From Cheiracanthium punctorium (taxonomy: Eukaryota > Arthropoda > Arachnida > Araneae > Cheiracanthiidae): 64,000 bases of DNA. The notes below the pieces were generated by a model. The model was not told where the DNA came from, ran no database searches, and worked only from the letters and a program-made list of their open reading frames with translations. Where the stretch lies: contig JAWZYV010011899.1 in NCBI GenBank assembly GCA_038373885.1, positions 124,001 to 188,000 on the forward strand, given 5' to 3'. Both the position numbers and the translations under genes were made by a program. Below, piece after piece: positions 1 through 12,310 of the stretch. Position 1 is the first letter of the stretch. Each line of letters opens with the position of its first letter.

Positions 1-2002
1 ATTCCCCTATTGTATTTCCAATGGATGAATTCAAAGAGGTAATAAAAAAAAATTCAAAATATATCAAGGTATCTTTTCTGAATCTTGCGTAAAAGTGCAA
101 TGTTCCAAAAAAGGAACATTGGCATGTAACGATATAAGAATTTAATCAGGGATGTCTCATGTATGTGTTGCTTGTGTTCCTTTGTTAGATTTTGATACAT
201 TCAGTGCGTATATCTGCTGAACAGAAGTCTGTCAAAGGCATAACCGATATTTTAGGTAATTTTGAAGGGTGAAGGACTAGGGGGGGAGGGGGGTAAGGGG
301 GAAGTTGTCATATCATTTACCCCTTTGCCAGAAGGAGGGTGTATAGTTAGTGTTGCATTCCTCTGATTTGAGCTCAGATAACTACTTGTTTCTTAATGTG
401 TGCTTCACAGAGGTTTGTTTATTTTAAGTCCTTTTTATGCAGAGGGATCTTATGGGAGAAAGTGACAGAAGTCACGTGCTTGATTTTCTTTCTATGCTCT
501 GCAATTTTCGAGGCCATTTCAGTAAGAACTTGTATAGATGTTTGTATAAACAATGTAGATGATGCAGTCGAAGAAATTTCTAACTATAGACAATGTTGAT
601 TTTTTAAAAACTTCTACGGATGATTGAAATAAGTCAATCATAGAAATTTGTCAATTGCCTCTTGATGAAAACGGGTGCATTACTGATGAAGAAATAAATA
701 GTAATCGTTTTAATTGAGCTGATTATACCTGGAGACGTGTGGGCAATAGAATTTTAGAAGAGATATTAATTTAAATTTCTTTCTCACGAAGCTTAAAATC
801 AACATTACCCTTGCTCATCAATGGAAATCTGCAAAAAAATCGGATGCACATGACGTTCTTACATAATGGCATTTTTTAGTATGCCAAAAAAAAAAAAAAA
901 TACTGTAAACATGTGTTTTGAATGCAAGGAAATTTTCAATGTACACTTCCCACAATATCTTAGACATTGCAAAAAAATGCTAAAAAATTACAACAAGAAA
1001 TTAGTGTTTTAGTGGGTTTTAAAATTTTTGTATTGCTGGTTGAAATTCTAAGCACCCTCTAAAGAATAAAATATTTTATTATTTCTTGATCAGGTAGCTG
1101 ACATTTTTAAAACTGCATTTATTTATATTATCTGTATTATTAGTCAATTCTATGTAAGCGTAAAATTGCTTTTATCGTTCTTTTATACATTTATGCATTG
1201 CATTTCTTATAAAATACTATGCTAATTTTAAAATTACAATTTTTTTATTGAGTTTTGCTTAAATTTTAGTCATTTCGCACCTAATTATCAAGTAAAACTT
1301 TATTACTTCTTAAAATTTTAGAGTTATCATACAGCGTTTTGTTGTTTACATGAAGCAAATACAGAAAAGGAAAGATAGCGTTACATGCCAATGTTCAAAT
1401 GGAACATGCTAGAAATCAGTGAAGGAAATTTTTTAATTGCAATTTTTTTTTTGTTTTTCAGTCATTATGGGTGTATTCTAATGTAATTTTGATGAATTAA
1501 TTATATCTTTTATTCCTGGATCATAGTGCGGCATTTAAAGGGTTAATCGTTCAGTTGTTCTTGGAATTTGCTTACGTTGAAAGGGAATATGTGTGTTTTG
1601 TGCATTTTTATTGCCACTAACGGAGGTAAATCCTCAAATGTCCTTAATGTAGGCAGACCAGTAATTGATACTTTTCCAGATAATTTAAAGCTTTTATTTC
1701 AGAACTATTATCAAATGGTGCTATCGAGTACCAATTTAGATATTTGTCTTCATGCTTTTTTTTTTTTTTTTTTAACCTCCAGAGAGCTCTAGGGATCAGA
1801 AATTGATTTTAAACTCAGTTCAGAAATTGATTTTAAACTCAGTTTAAAAAAAAAAAAAAAAAAACTGATTCTCAGTATCTGCCTTAATCCTGAAATTAAA
1901 ATTAGTTCATTATCAGGCTATTTCTATTTAAAGCATATTTCTTTTTAGAAATTATTATAAACTAAATTGTATCAGATAATGGTACATAAAATAAGTCTGT
2001 AC

Positions 2003-2038
<36 letters not shown>

Positions 2039-2168
2039 GGATTTCACCAGTAATTGACACTTTTGTTAGTTATTGATGTTTCCAAGTTCATGATAATAAT
2101 TGCATAAAATTTCTAGGGAGAGCTGTAAATATCTCTGCAGAAGGTTTTACCTTTAGATTTTTGAATAT
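1..2168. other. AT-rich intergenic DNA, no gene recognised
   Basis: No open frame here resembles a known protein. The stretch holds A/T homopolymers (for example a long T run ending at 2036) and a short direct repeat at about 1797-1845. A diverged block around 1650-1790 (starting CAGTAATTGATACTTTTCC) reappears near 2280-2400 and in part near 2047, suggesting an old local duplication. Confidence 0.6.
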
Positions 2169-2270
2169 ACAAGGTGTCTCAAAAGGTGGTAACACGTTTT
2201 AATTCTTTATGGATTAGAATTAAGTGAGCAATGCAACCTGAAAAAAATATTCAAAATAAGGTAAGAAAAA
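2169..2270 (+). mobile_element. Fragment of the GGTGTCCC-terminus TIR family
   Basis: The stretch beginning AAGGTGTCTCAAAAGGTGGT matches the left end of the element at 51887-52606 (AGGGTGTCCCTAAAAGGTGG), followed by the shared wording 'tttaattct-tat-gattag'. No partner terminus is seen nearby, so this is a single-ended relic. Confidence 0.5.
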
Positions 2271-2473
2271 AAAACTAAGTTTCGTCAGTAACTGACATTT
2301 TACGAGATATTTTATTATAAGCATTTATTTTAGAACTTTTAATAAATGGTCCTATATAGCACCAATTTACACATTTTTTGAGCTCTAATCTGTGATTATT
2401 AGCCCGAGAAAATAAATTTTAAATCAAGGCAAATACATTACATATATGTTAATACAATATACAACAAATATTA

Positions 2474-2757
2474 GATTGTAACGAAAGTTTCCCGCCACCT
2501 CATATGATCTCAGAAGACAGTTCGCATTCGCCTGTTTCCTCCTATTTTTTCAAACGATTTTTGGCATTTGAAAATTATGTTTTTGGTCTCTTGCCCACCA
2601 TGTTACTTGGCCGAAGGCTTTGAAAAACTACCAAAACGTTGGTAGAAAATTATAGATATGGGTGGTGATTACCATCCGCATTAAAGGTACTCCTTTCAGG
2701 TTCTTTTTCTAACTTCGTTTGGAATTTTTTGTTGGCGGAAAACTTTCGTTACAACCT
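2474..2757. mobile_element. MITE with TTGTAACGAAAG terminal repeats
   Basis: The left end reads TTGTAACGAAAGTTTCCCGC and the right end is its inverse (GCGGAAAACTTTCGTTACAA), giving imperfect terminal inverted repeats of about 23 bp around a roughly 280-bp non-coding body. The flanks (AATATTAGA / CTGATATTT) do not give a clean target duplication. Family unknown; non-autonomous. Confidence 0.6.
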
Positions 2758-2819
2758 GATATTTATTTTAATAAATAGAATATGATTTCACTTTAGTCTC
2801 TAGTTATAAAATGAATTCA

Positions 2820-4100
2820 CTACAGTCTGAATACGGAAATGCAATCATGGTTAAACCGCGTTACGGACAAACGGCTACACATAACGTAGAATTACCAAAT
2901 TTGGTACTCGGGAAGTTTTAAATATGAAGTTATGCACCTCGAAGCGATTTTTTTTAAACTTGACCTAGAAATCTTTTATTTTATGTTATGCGATTTTTGG
3001 CATTTTTTATCACTTGTAATAACTTGATTCGTAATAACTTGAATTTACTTGACTTATAACTTGAACTCGGTAATTACGCTTGCAGGAAAACGACATTTGT
3101 ATCATCGGATAGAGGAGAAAATTTTCTTTTAAAAACAGTTTGTCCTGAATATGTAACATAATTTGCAGATTTTTAGGAATTTTTAAACTAAGTATTTTTT
3201 TGACGATTTTTTTCGTAAAATAATTTTAAAACTGTCGTATCTTGAATTCTATCTTTCATAACTTTTAGATATTTTGGCAAATGATAAAACCTTCATTCCG
3301 CCCTGTTTTAATATAAAACGAAAAAAAATTACATAAATTAGGTGGTTTTTTACCAATTTTCGAGTGTATAACATAATATTTAGAATTTAATAACATCAAT
3401 GCGGATAGTTTACGCCATTACACTAATAAATCATGGCACGAGAATTTGTTATGTTGCCACAGAAAGGTTTTTTTCAACCCTAGTTTTTCCATATAGTTTT
3501 TAAATGGGGCACTGCAGTGGCGCACACATTATTTTCTCTTGGAGGGGGGTCCAGCCTATAAAGCTGTGACACCGACCACCTGAAAAATTAAGGAACATTT
3601 TTTTTTTTCTCGTTGTTACCTTGTTATAAAGACTCGCCTGCACACCAATAGAGTTATGTTTTCGAATTATGCTTTTATTTACTTATCTTAACAGCCAAAA
3701 ATAAGAATCTGATACAGTCTTATAATAAATTAAAATTTCAAAAACTACAGTACGATTTAATGAAACAAAGTTGATAACTCCTTGGGAGGGGGTCCAGATC
3801 CCCTAGACTCCTCCCTTGTGTGCTTCACTGGGGCACCGGATTTTCAATTTGCAAGTGAGGATCTATGACGTCGATTGCTTTAAGATACGTAAAATTTACG
3901 CCACAATTTTAATGCATTTATTGCCGCTCTTTTTTAACACAAGGAGGCGATACTTTGATTAAAACTTACTAGAACTAAGAAGTTCACGATTATTATATGT
4001 AGTATTTTAATCCGTTGCTTATTTAAAAATTGAAATGTTTTAACGCAGCTGAAAATGTTCTACATTTTAAAAGTTACAAAGTTCGTTTTAAAGCGCGATA
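2820..4100 (+). repeat. Dispersed repeat, copy 1
   Basis: Several blocks align in order with 15447-17990: the part around 3070-3180 (AAACGACATTTGTATCATCG, then GCAGATTTTTAGGAATTTTT) with 15560-15685, the part around 3310-3475 with 17675-17830, and the part around 3840-3970 (GCAAGTGAGGATCTA) with 17885-18015. A third, shorter relative lies near 42090-42250. No coding capacity was recognised. The copies are split by different later insertions, so the parent element is over 1 kb. Confidence 0.6.
3515..3830. mobile_element. hAT-type MITE with 8-bp target duplication
   Basis: The ends CAGTGGCGCACACA and TGTGTGCTTCACTG are inverted repeats. The flanks are GGGCACTG (3507-3514) and GGGCACCG (3831-3838), 7 of 8 matching. 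The paralogous repeat at about 17866 has AGGGCACCGAATTTT uninterrupted, which is a natural empty site and supports the boundaries. The body holds G/C runs and no coding sequence. Confidence 0.8.
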
Positions 4101-5300
4101 TATTAAAATTTTTCTATTTACTTTTTATTTTTGGCATTGAATTATGCCGCCGGCTTATATGTTTAAAATATACATGTTGCGAGTATCTCTTTATTTTAAT
4201 GTTGGATTACGTTCCTCCATAGCGGTCCGAGCAAAACATTTTTCAACGTCGTAAGTTTCAATATCATGCCGTTTGAAAATTACTGTGCGAAATATCCAGA
4301 TTAACTCCCTCAACCAACTGGGGTATCTTTTACGGCAGTTCAACAGTGGTGTCATAGATTTAAAAAACACGGGAAATTTGTAAACTCTACAACTCTTACC
4401 TGTCGCAATTGGAACGATTCTAAATAGCTTCTCGAAATTACACAGTTTGGTGTTTTTCAGGAGACAACCATGGAGGACTTATAAGATATCGCTATATTGG
4501 ATACATGGGTATTTAAATTGGCACCGCTTGGATATTTTCCACGGCGAGATGAAATGTTTTGCGGTACTAAATACACCAATCTTACAAAACTGTGTATAAA
4601 TTAAATATATATGGAGAGCTTCCTTAATGGCAACCATAATGTGAAATAATTGTTTCAATGCTAATTCGTAAATTGCAAAGAATTACCATAGAATAAAAAG
4701 GTCCTATTTATGCCAAATAATCTAAGTTGTTTTTTTAAATCATCATTAAAGAGGGAGACGCGAAGATAGATAGTATTAATATGCGTAATAGGCAGTATTA
4801 GTAGATTTGTAAGGATATCATGAAGTAAAATGATAATCACAATATACCAAGTTAATAAATATTTCATGAAATTAAAAGTGTTCTGTTCATCCTTTTTCAA
4901 CGGTTGTCTTGCAACTAACTGAACGATAAGTAATTCTAATTTGCGTTAGTATATCCGGCAGTAATTTCAGCTGAGGAAATTACTTGAACTTTTTAAAAAA
5001 TGAAATTCTGTTTTGCCACCTTCAGTTATGATTTTAGTAAAATATTCGCTTCTTCCCGTATGAAATATGGTAAACGGTTGTCCATTTCATATAGTGTCTG
5101 AGGTTTTTAATGCTACAACTTAAACCTTTAAAACAGTATGATGTAGAAATAAGACATTTTAAATGTGAGGAGTTCTCTGCAAACCGTCAGGCTTTTCACT
5201 TTTTTGATCGCAAATGACACTGACGTAGTTTTTTGAGTCATTGTATTGCAATGATGCCAAGTTAGTACTTACGACGCAAACTTTACGTCAGCAGTCAAAT

Positions 5301-5337
<37 letters not shown>

Positions 5338-6405
5338 CCACATCACTGGAATTAATTCGAATTACACGTGTAAGGAAAATTTTCGTTTTCTACTGTGCGA
5401 AGAACGGGCACAAAGCTAGTATAAAATAAGTTACGAAAAAAAAAAAAGAAAAGAAAAGAATTTTTTTTTTTTCTCTCACGTGAAATAATTTTGGTAGTGA
5501 AAATCGTGTGAAATTTGGCTACCTAAATGTTATTTGCACTGTGTGGTAGTTCTGGAGTGGAAACTCTAGCTCTTGGTCCTTCCAATCAAAAGAGAGTGCT
5601 TGCGGGAAATGGGTATTTGTTTGCTTCCCAGCTGTAATAGCTTTGTAGTAGAAAAGGATATTCACAGGCGAAGCAAAAAGCGCATGAAATTGTTAAACAG
5701 CTCGACAAATATTTGTTTTGAAATTACATAAATGCTCCATTTATAATTATTTGGACAACTTGAATAAAAGATAACGTTTCTTTGTCAGCTTTCTACTTTG
5801 CGGCCATTTTTTCTTTATTTATACTTTATTGTTTATTATTTATACTTTTATGAACTTTCTTCTGTCATTTTTAATTTTCTTATATTTTCTCTTATCCTGT
5901 AATCTTTAATATTAGTTCTCATATTTGTTTTGCATGCGTTTTACCTAGATATCTACAGAGTTCTCGGTAATCGACCTACTCACGCATCGGCTATTTCAAT
6001 CGAATGGAAATCGTAATTTTCCCTTTAATCGTGACTGCGGTATCACTTGCGATACTTAATTTTGTTACTTTTGATTAACTTTTGTGATTAACTTTTATGG
6101 AAAGGAGCTGAAAATTACTAAACATCACTTGAAAATTAGGGAATGAGTGGATTTTCAGATTTTTAAAGTAGCGCAGATTGTTTTCTATATATATATATAT
6201 TTTTTTTTTTTTTACATAATTATTAGAAATTTCAAGCCAATCGTATAAACAGTGTGCTTTTTATTACGTTTTCCGTGCTTAACTTTTAAGTCTTTTTAGA
6301 ATAAAAATGAAAAAAAAAAATATTTTGGTAGAACTGAACATGTGACAATCCGTGATCGGCTTTTATGCCGATATATATCATTATAAATATATATTAAGAA
6401 ATGCA
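4100..6405. other. AT-rich intergenic DNA, no confident gene
   Basis: No conserved protein was recognised with confidence. The part at about 4260-4480 reads on the + strand as an interrupted helix-turn-helix-like stretch (PTGVSFTAVQQWCHRFKKHG) with internal stops, resembling the HTH part of arthropod transposase-related proteins; this is weak. Long T runs occur near 5300-5330 and 6190-6215. Confidence 0.4.
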
Positions 6406-6409
6406 TTAT

Positions 6410-7215
6410 TACAGTAAAATCTCGTTTCAACGAATTGCAATATTACGAATAATGCATGTATGTGTGTTTGTGAGTGAACACGATAGCATCTAAAAGGTGA
6501 CTTCGATTGAGCTCAAATTTGGTATATATATTGTAGACCACCGTTGCACGACCGGTATTGATTTTGGTGTGTATAGTGTTTTACAGGCTACGAAAATGAT
6601 TTCATTGCCTACGAACGGAAATTCTCGAACGTGCGCTAGTGTCCAAACGGTGAGCGAAAATCGGGTATTTATACTATAAGTATATGTATTATAGGTCACG
6701 GTCACATGACCTGCCTAGATTTTGTTGTGTGTAGAGCTGATAGTTTGTTCACTGGATTGCAAAAAATAATTCTCATACAGCCTGTGATGGTGCATTTTAC
6801 TAAGTTCAAACTGGGTATGTATATTTAAGGTCACCATCACACAGCCTGTATAGATTTTGTTGTGTATAGGCCTTAATAGTATTGTTTTACAAGGCAACAA
6901 ATAAGTGTTCTTTTACATTATGGCCTGTGGACGAAAATTCTTGAAAATGCGCTAGCTTCTGTATGGTGCGTTCGATTGAGCTCAAATACATATTGCATAA
7001 GTTTTAGTGAGTGTACGCTTACAGTTTTTTACAGGGCTACAAAAAAAAGTGTATTCTTATATACTTTGCGACCTATACACTCAAATCATTTATGCACTAA
7101 CGCAGTCATGCACTAGCGCCTGAACACTAGATCCCATTGAGTTGAATGAAATTTATTTAAACGCTCAGTGAAAATCGCATGTTTGGAAAGTAAAGTGGAG
7201 TCCCTCCAGATCTCC
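6410..7215 (+). repeat. Diverged 173-bp-family tandem block
   Basis: Units beginning near 'gattgagctcaaat' occur at about 6505 and 6970, with degenerate ones between. They share the wording 'ccaccgttgcacgac', 'gtgtgtatag-gttttacag' and 'tttacattatggcctgtgg' with the blocks at 16800-17230 and 55110-55350. The right edge (GTTTGGAAAGTAAAGTGGAG) matches the edges of those copies. The left side begins in CAGTAAAATCTCGTTTCAAC, a Tigger-like terminus. Confidence 0.55.
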
Positions 7216-7574
7216 CTCTCCCCCCCTACTATATGCTTGAGTGCACCTCAAAGGAAAATGCTTCCTGTATATTGGATGACTATTAGATTTCATTTAATTC
7301 GCTTGGACCAGTTTTAGGTACCGTATTTACCTATTTACTCGTGCATAGCGAGCATGCATGTAACAGTGCGCACACAGTACTTCACAAGAAAAACAGGATT
7401 GATTTTTTTTTTTTTTTTTTTAATCTCGTATATGACGCGCTTTATAAATTTGAAAGTGACTGAAATTTTCAATTTAATAGGTGGAACTGAGGAGGATATC
7501 ATTTAAGAGGTCATTGACTATGCCAGTGATGACAAGGTCTGCGGTGATAACACTGGTAGCGGCAATGAGAAACG

Positions 7575-8045
7575 CTAAGAGATAAAAATTTTAAAGTAGA
7601 AGCTTTTTAATATGGAGCCCTAAAAAGTAAAATAAAAGTTCATTCTTTCAAAGAATATCTTGCTACGAATGAAAGAAAGTTTAAAGACAAAGAAAACTTT
7701 TGAGAAAAATATAGATATTTCACTTTTGCAAGAGTTGAAAATTTTATACTTTCAAAATATTTTAAAAGCATTCGAGACTTTTGCAATACCGATATTATAC
7801 ACTAAATCAATGCCTCACAAGCAAATACAGCTCAAGCGGAATATTTGTCTCAAGTGCTTTTTAAAACGTTTTTAACATTTAAAAATTTTAATCTCTTGCA
7901 AAAGTGAAATAGCTATATTTTTCTCAAAACTTTTCTTTGTCTTGAAACTTTCATTCATTTATAGCATACCTTTGCTAGAATAAATTTTTATTTTATGCCT
8001 TTTAGGGCTACTTAATAAAATGCTTCTATTTTTACGGATTGTATT
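7575..8045. repeat. Long inverted repeat inside the pogo-like element
   Basis: Two arms of roughly 165-185 bp, imperfect and interrupted by short gaps, face each other across a spacer of about 110 bp. Matching pieces include AGGGCTAC/GGAGCCCT near the outer ends and the 'agacaaagaaaactttt' / 'aaaacttttctttgtct' pair. A transcript across it would fold into a long hairpin. Confidence 0.65.
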
Positions 8046-8160
8046 TTTACTTAATTTTATTGTTTGCTTTTTAGTTAAAATAAAACAACTTCATTTTTTA
8101 GTTATAAATAAGTTTCTTATAATTATTGTAAAACTTGACCATTACACTAAAAAATCCTCT

Positions 8161-8231
8161 TCCTCTGCCTAGAATCGAACATGGGTCTCCTAGGCAAGAG
8201 CCAGATATCCTAACCACCACATCAAATGGGA
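8161..8231 (-). tRNA. Degenerate tRNA pseudogene, tRNA-Glu-like body
   Basis: On the minus strand the sequence starts TCCCATTTGATGTGGTGG, then TTAGGATATCTGGCTCTTGC, close to the D arm and anticodon arm of eukaryotic tRNA-Glu. The anticodon position reads CTT rather than a Glu anticodon. The T stem (CCATG / CTAGG) and the acceptor stem (TCCCATT / GCAGAGGA) do not pair properly, so it is probably a dead tRNA copy or tRNA-derived repeat rather than a working gene. Confidence 0.5.
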
Positions 8232-8567
8232 TTTAACAATGATTTCAATGCTTCTAACTTTTATAAAGGGGAAGCTCTTTGTTTTTAACCGTGACACGAT
8301 GACGGAAAGACTAAATACAATCTCACTAAAAAGCTTCTAAAAATGTTGCTAGCGATTTTATATTTAAAAAATGTAATGAATAGAATAAAGATGCAGCAGC
8401 ACTTTAATTAGAATTTTTCAGTTTTATTATTTACTCTGAATAAATTTCTTGATTCATACACTGCATCGTGAATTACATGCAGCAGTAAAATATTCCTTGT
8501 ATAACGTGCAGTGTTTTCGCCTTAAATTTGTTTTAAAAAAGTGCGCATTATGCACGAGTAAATACGG

Positions 8568-9375
8568 TAATGCACTAATATAAGACGCGGATAGGTCTCA
8601 AAATTGGAAGCAATGCACTGACAAGGCTTATTTATATCCCTTTAAGATTATGCTCGTGCAGACGTACGAGTTAGAAAATATATTTTCTTCGTTTTTAATG
8701 AGTGGAATACGACAAATTTTCCTTGAAATGACGGACAAAAGAAAAATCATTTGTAAGTACATACTTCTTTTCACCATCGGTATCTTTAATTGAAATAATA
8801 TTCTCGAGAAATAATTCAAACTTGTTTTATATCCAATTGTAAAACTTGTCTATAAAATGATGGACATAATTTTTCAGAATAGAAAGGATTTCACCCTTTT
8901 ACAAATAAAGCATGAATTATTTATTTATTTATTTATTTTTTAAGTTTCAACGTGACCTTTATTTACAGCTTTCTTGGCGAAGAGATGCTTTTCGAGTATC
9001 GTGGTAGTAGGTCGATTCTTGAAATGGCGCGTTTTGGCAACTGGTTTTCTGTTGCGCTGCAATGATTTTTTTAAAGAAATCTATTTAAGAATGGTTACGT
9101 AATGAGAGTCTGCCTCGCTTTTTTTTAATTGAATTTGTTTTGTGCGCGAACTTTGTAAGGGGCGAAAATTAAATGTTCGTTTTACTTGTATTACGTGAAT
9201 GCATTGCGTAAATTAGGAAAATTTTCAATACAGTCAATCCTTTTCAAAACGAAGTCTAAATAGGAATTAAAACAGAAGTCATCCCAATAAAATAATTTCA
9301 CAGCAAAATCTCGTTATAACGGATTTAACTTTTACGAATGTTACTGAATTGAGGCAAAAATAAGTCGCCAAACTG
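8568..9375. other. AT-rich intergenic DNA
   Basis: No gene recognised. CAGCAAAATCTCGTTATAAC at about 9301 resembles a Tigger-type terminus, like that at about 6410. An ATTT simple repeat is present near 8918-8940. Confidence 0.5.
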
Positions 9376-9379
9376 AATT

Positions 9380-9579
9380 CAACTTGGAATTAAAAAAATT
9401 TGGGATTTCTATACTTTTGAAACATTTGATAACCCAGTACGACCGGGTCTGTGATTCAGTCGGTGATACTTTTTTTTTTTTTTTTTTTTTTTTGTTCTCG
9501 CATCACGTAAAAATGTCTGAAGCGAATGAAATGAAATTGACAGGATATGTGGTTATTCAGCTTAAGCGATAGGGGTCGA

Positions 9580-9612
<33 letters not shown>

Positions 9613-9643
9613 GTGAAAATCTAATAAACTCCAAAAATTACGC

Positions 9644-9684
<41 letters not shown>

Positions 9685-10300
9685 CGTGCATCACATAATA
9701 ACGGCAAATGTGAATGAAATTCAATTGTGATATAAGAAATGAACGTGCAACTTAAACTGTCGACACTGTCGACTTTTTTTTTTTTTGGGGGGGGGGGTTC
9801 CCATTTTTGTTTGCTCATCACACAATAACGAGCAAAGTGGATGAAATGAAATTTGGTGGCATGTAGGTAGTCATTTAAGTTAAACTATACCCATCAAATT
9901 AGATTACATTTTTACAGAGTAGATTTTTACATTTTAGGAAGATTTATTCAAAGTGCGTAAATTTTTGTTCATGTATCACCCAATAATGATCAAAGCGAAC
10001 AAAATTAAATTTAGTGACGTGATATAGTAAGTATGCATAAACTATAATCGAAAAATTTTTAAAAATCTTTGATTAAATTTTGATATTTTGCTAAAATTTC
10101 TTTGAAAATGTGTAACTATTTAGCTGTTCATCGCCTATATTCACGTACAGTTTAATGGTATAGTTGATGAACATGCAACTTAAACTATAGGCGTGGAAAT
10201 TTTTCCTAAATTTTGATAAGATTCTGGGATATTGCAAAAATTTATTCAAAAAGCGAAATATTTATTCCCGTATCATGCAATAACCACTTAAAAATAAAAC
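9380..10300 (+). repeat. Degenerate tandem repeat, units 130-190 bp, with poly-T expansions
   Basis: A recurring phrase like 'gttc-catcac-taataa-g-ycaaagcgaatgaaatgaaatt' appears with anchors at about 9501, 9689, 9816, 9974, 10129 and 10271. Each is followed by 'aacttaaactatag-cgt' and then 'aaattttgataagattttgcgaaaat'. Unit length varies because T homopolymers (up to about 40) are inserted. Related single units lie at 10700-10800, 21395-21584 and 24359-24600. Confidence 0.65.
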
Positions 10301-10307
10301 CCCTGTC

Positions 10308-10462
10308 GCGCCTGTTGACCTAACCGTTCGGAGTTTTGAGTGGTTTTCTCTGAAATGTCGTGTAAACACGGGCTAGGATCCTTTAGAAAGTCCCCACGGA
10401 GGGCATTCCCCCTATAGGCCTAGAACCCTAGTGCAGTCAATCGGCCTTAACACACACACTCC
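10308..10462 (+). mobile_element. 5'-truncated copy of the tRNA-derived SINE family
   Basis: From GTTGACCTAACCGTTCGGAG to the AC-rich tail (TTAACACACACACTCC) it matches the reverse complement of the SINE at 63039-63287, including 'ccacggagggcat' and 'gaaagtcccc'. The tRNA-like head is missing, so this is a partial insertion on the + strand. No target duplication was seen. Confidence 0.65.
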
Positions 10463-11285
10463 AACTCCATTTCCCTTTAATTTGCACAAACGGCAAAATG
10501 TATGATATTTTGTCAATGAAGTAATTTACTTTTATTTTTCTATTAGCTGAAAGCTCGGGCTCGGGTTGGAACTCCCCGTGCTCGGGCTTTAAAAAATGAG
10601 CCCGAACTTATTTCTAGTGGTCACACAAAATTAAACTATACTAGTCTAAATTTTTTGAGAATTCTTATTAGATTTTGAAATTTTGAAAAAATTTATTTGA
10701 ACTGTGTAAATATTTGTTTGTTCATCACGTATAAACCACTAAAGCGATTGAAGTAAGAATCAGCATCTCCATAGGTGGTCATTTAAACTTTAGTTGTCTA
10801 AGTACTTGTACTAATTCCGCCTATTTATACACATATAAGTTAATATCCCCCCGAAGAATTTTCCTGGCTACGCGCCTGATTAGTGCAGTGTGGGCCAAAT
10901 TATTGGACTCAATGAAAATCAGTTTCTACGTTTTAACGTTACTTGTCATTAAATTCATTTAGGTTAGGGTTACTACAGATTTTGGGTGTCATCATAAAAG
11001 CCGATAGTGGTCATGCCAAGTACTGACATTGAAAAATGTACAAATATACATAATTGGTGACATTTCCCTTCATAAAATGATCATAAAAAATACTGTCTTG
11101 GGTGATACGTTGTGAAACATGTTGTACAAATTCCTACAGAAATACTTCTTAATTGCAGCAACTGCACCTTAATTAATATTTAGTGTGGTGATTAATATTT
11201 AGATAATTAATATTTTGTGAGCTCCATGGCTTCGCTATTAGGTATTGTTGCAGAGCACTCTTCTTGTTTCTTGGGTTCGTCCTTT
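10463..11285. other. Intergenic DNA with one MITE tail
   Basis: No gene. At about 10812-10880 'ttccgcctatttatacacatataagtt' and 'cctggctacgcgcctg' match the right half of the MITE at 22265-22404, so this is a left-truncated copy. One degenerate unit of the 9.4-kb repeat lies near 10700-10800. Confidence 0.55.
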
Positions 11286-11289
11286 TTAA

Positions 11290-11760
11290 AGTTCTAGTAA
11301 AAAGGGTAGAAAGTTCGAGTAAAAAGTCCACTTGCAGGATGGAACACAAACTTTATTGCTTCTTCGAACTTCGTCAAACAATTAGCTGTACAAAATTCAC
11401 AGGCACTAACGGCCAGTAGCTCGTTTATTACAGTCCACTCAGTCCCGAAGCTTTCACAAATGCTGTAATTCTCACACAAAATAAAACACTTCCACAGGTA
11501 AAATTCAGTGGAAATATGCGAGGGATGGCACTGACAATCCCTCAAAACTCAGCAATGAAAGATTTACACGCAGCACTTAAGAACAAAGCTTCAAAAACGG
11601 ACGTGGAAATACCGCTTCTATCACTCAGTTCACAGAGAAGAGCAGATAACTCATCGGAAGCTCGTTCCACACTGAACTGGGGCCTCTGTCAAGCTTGTAT
11701 ATTGCAGGTGACGCAGAAGCTTCCAGAAGAGTCTGTTTCTCGAGGATTCCACATTAAGTA
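11290..11760 (-). repeat. Possible solo LTR
   Basis: This block is more balanced in base composition than its surroundings. Read on the minus strand it begins TGTGGAATCCTCGAGAAACA, carries an AATAAAGTTTGTGTTCC polyadenylation-like motif (11341-11357 region) near its far end, and has no coding content. These traits suit a retrotransposon LTR, but no second copy, target duplication or internal region is visible in the window. Confidence 0.35.
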
Positions 11761-12310
11761 GGAATTTTAATTACGTCATAGAAGAGAAATATTCGACTAT
11801 TATGCATGGTAATGCAGAAAAACTATACAAGCCCCATGGGGAAAATCGCGCCAAATGACCAAAATGTCGCCAATCTTGGCGACGTTTAGCGAAATATCGC
11901 CCAATTTGGCATCAAAAATAAGTCTCCAAAATTGAGGTTACCGAAGGCCTAGGACCAGTATTTCTCGAGATGGCTAAAAACCTCATACTAATCAATAGGG
12001 AAACCAAAACCTCTGTGCCTCCGGCTCTAGTTGACCCATTTTGATTCAACAAAAAGCAAAACTTAACTATTTGACTCGTAAAATACGAATTTTAAACTGT
12101 TTTAATCCCCAGAACAGCGGATTGCCCCGAAAATTCGTAACAGTATTTTTCTCTTTGAATAACACCAGTGTTGTGCCAAAGTTAGCAACCTGATGTTTTT
12201 ATTTTTATCGTAGGGTTGCATTATTTAATACGTACCCCTAGTTACAATGATATGAAAGAAACAGGAAATGCTAAAATGTGCATTATCCCACTGCATGTGA
12301 CCTTTTTTTA
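11761..12310. other. Intergenic DNA with 'cgccaa-ttggcg' relics
   Basis: No gene. Around 11845-11945 there are diverged pieces of the palindromic motif family better seen at 19880-20068 (for example TCGCCAATCTTGGCGA). Confidence 0.5.

Larger units (their letters stand above)
7321..8567. mobile_element. Non-autonomous pogo/Tigger-like element with TA target site
   Basis: The left end TACCGTATTTAC...TTTACTCGTGCAT and the right end GCACGAGTAAATACGGTA form terminal inverted repeats flanked by TA, as in Tc1/mariner-pogo elements. The ~1.25-kb body has no intact transposase. It contains a long inverted repeat: about 7575-7760 against about 7870-8045 (for example 'tttcacttttgcaagag' versus 'ctcttgcaaaagtgaaa'). 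A tRNA pseudogene (8161-8231) lies inside. Confidence 0.7.

Noticed and set aside
4260..4480. Helix-turn-helix-like reading with AVQQWCHRFKKHG
   Set aside because: Contains stops and matches only a loose pattern; too weak to annotate as a gene relic.
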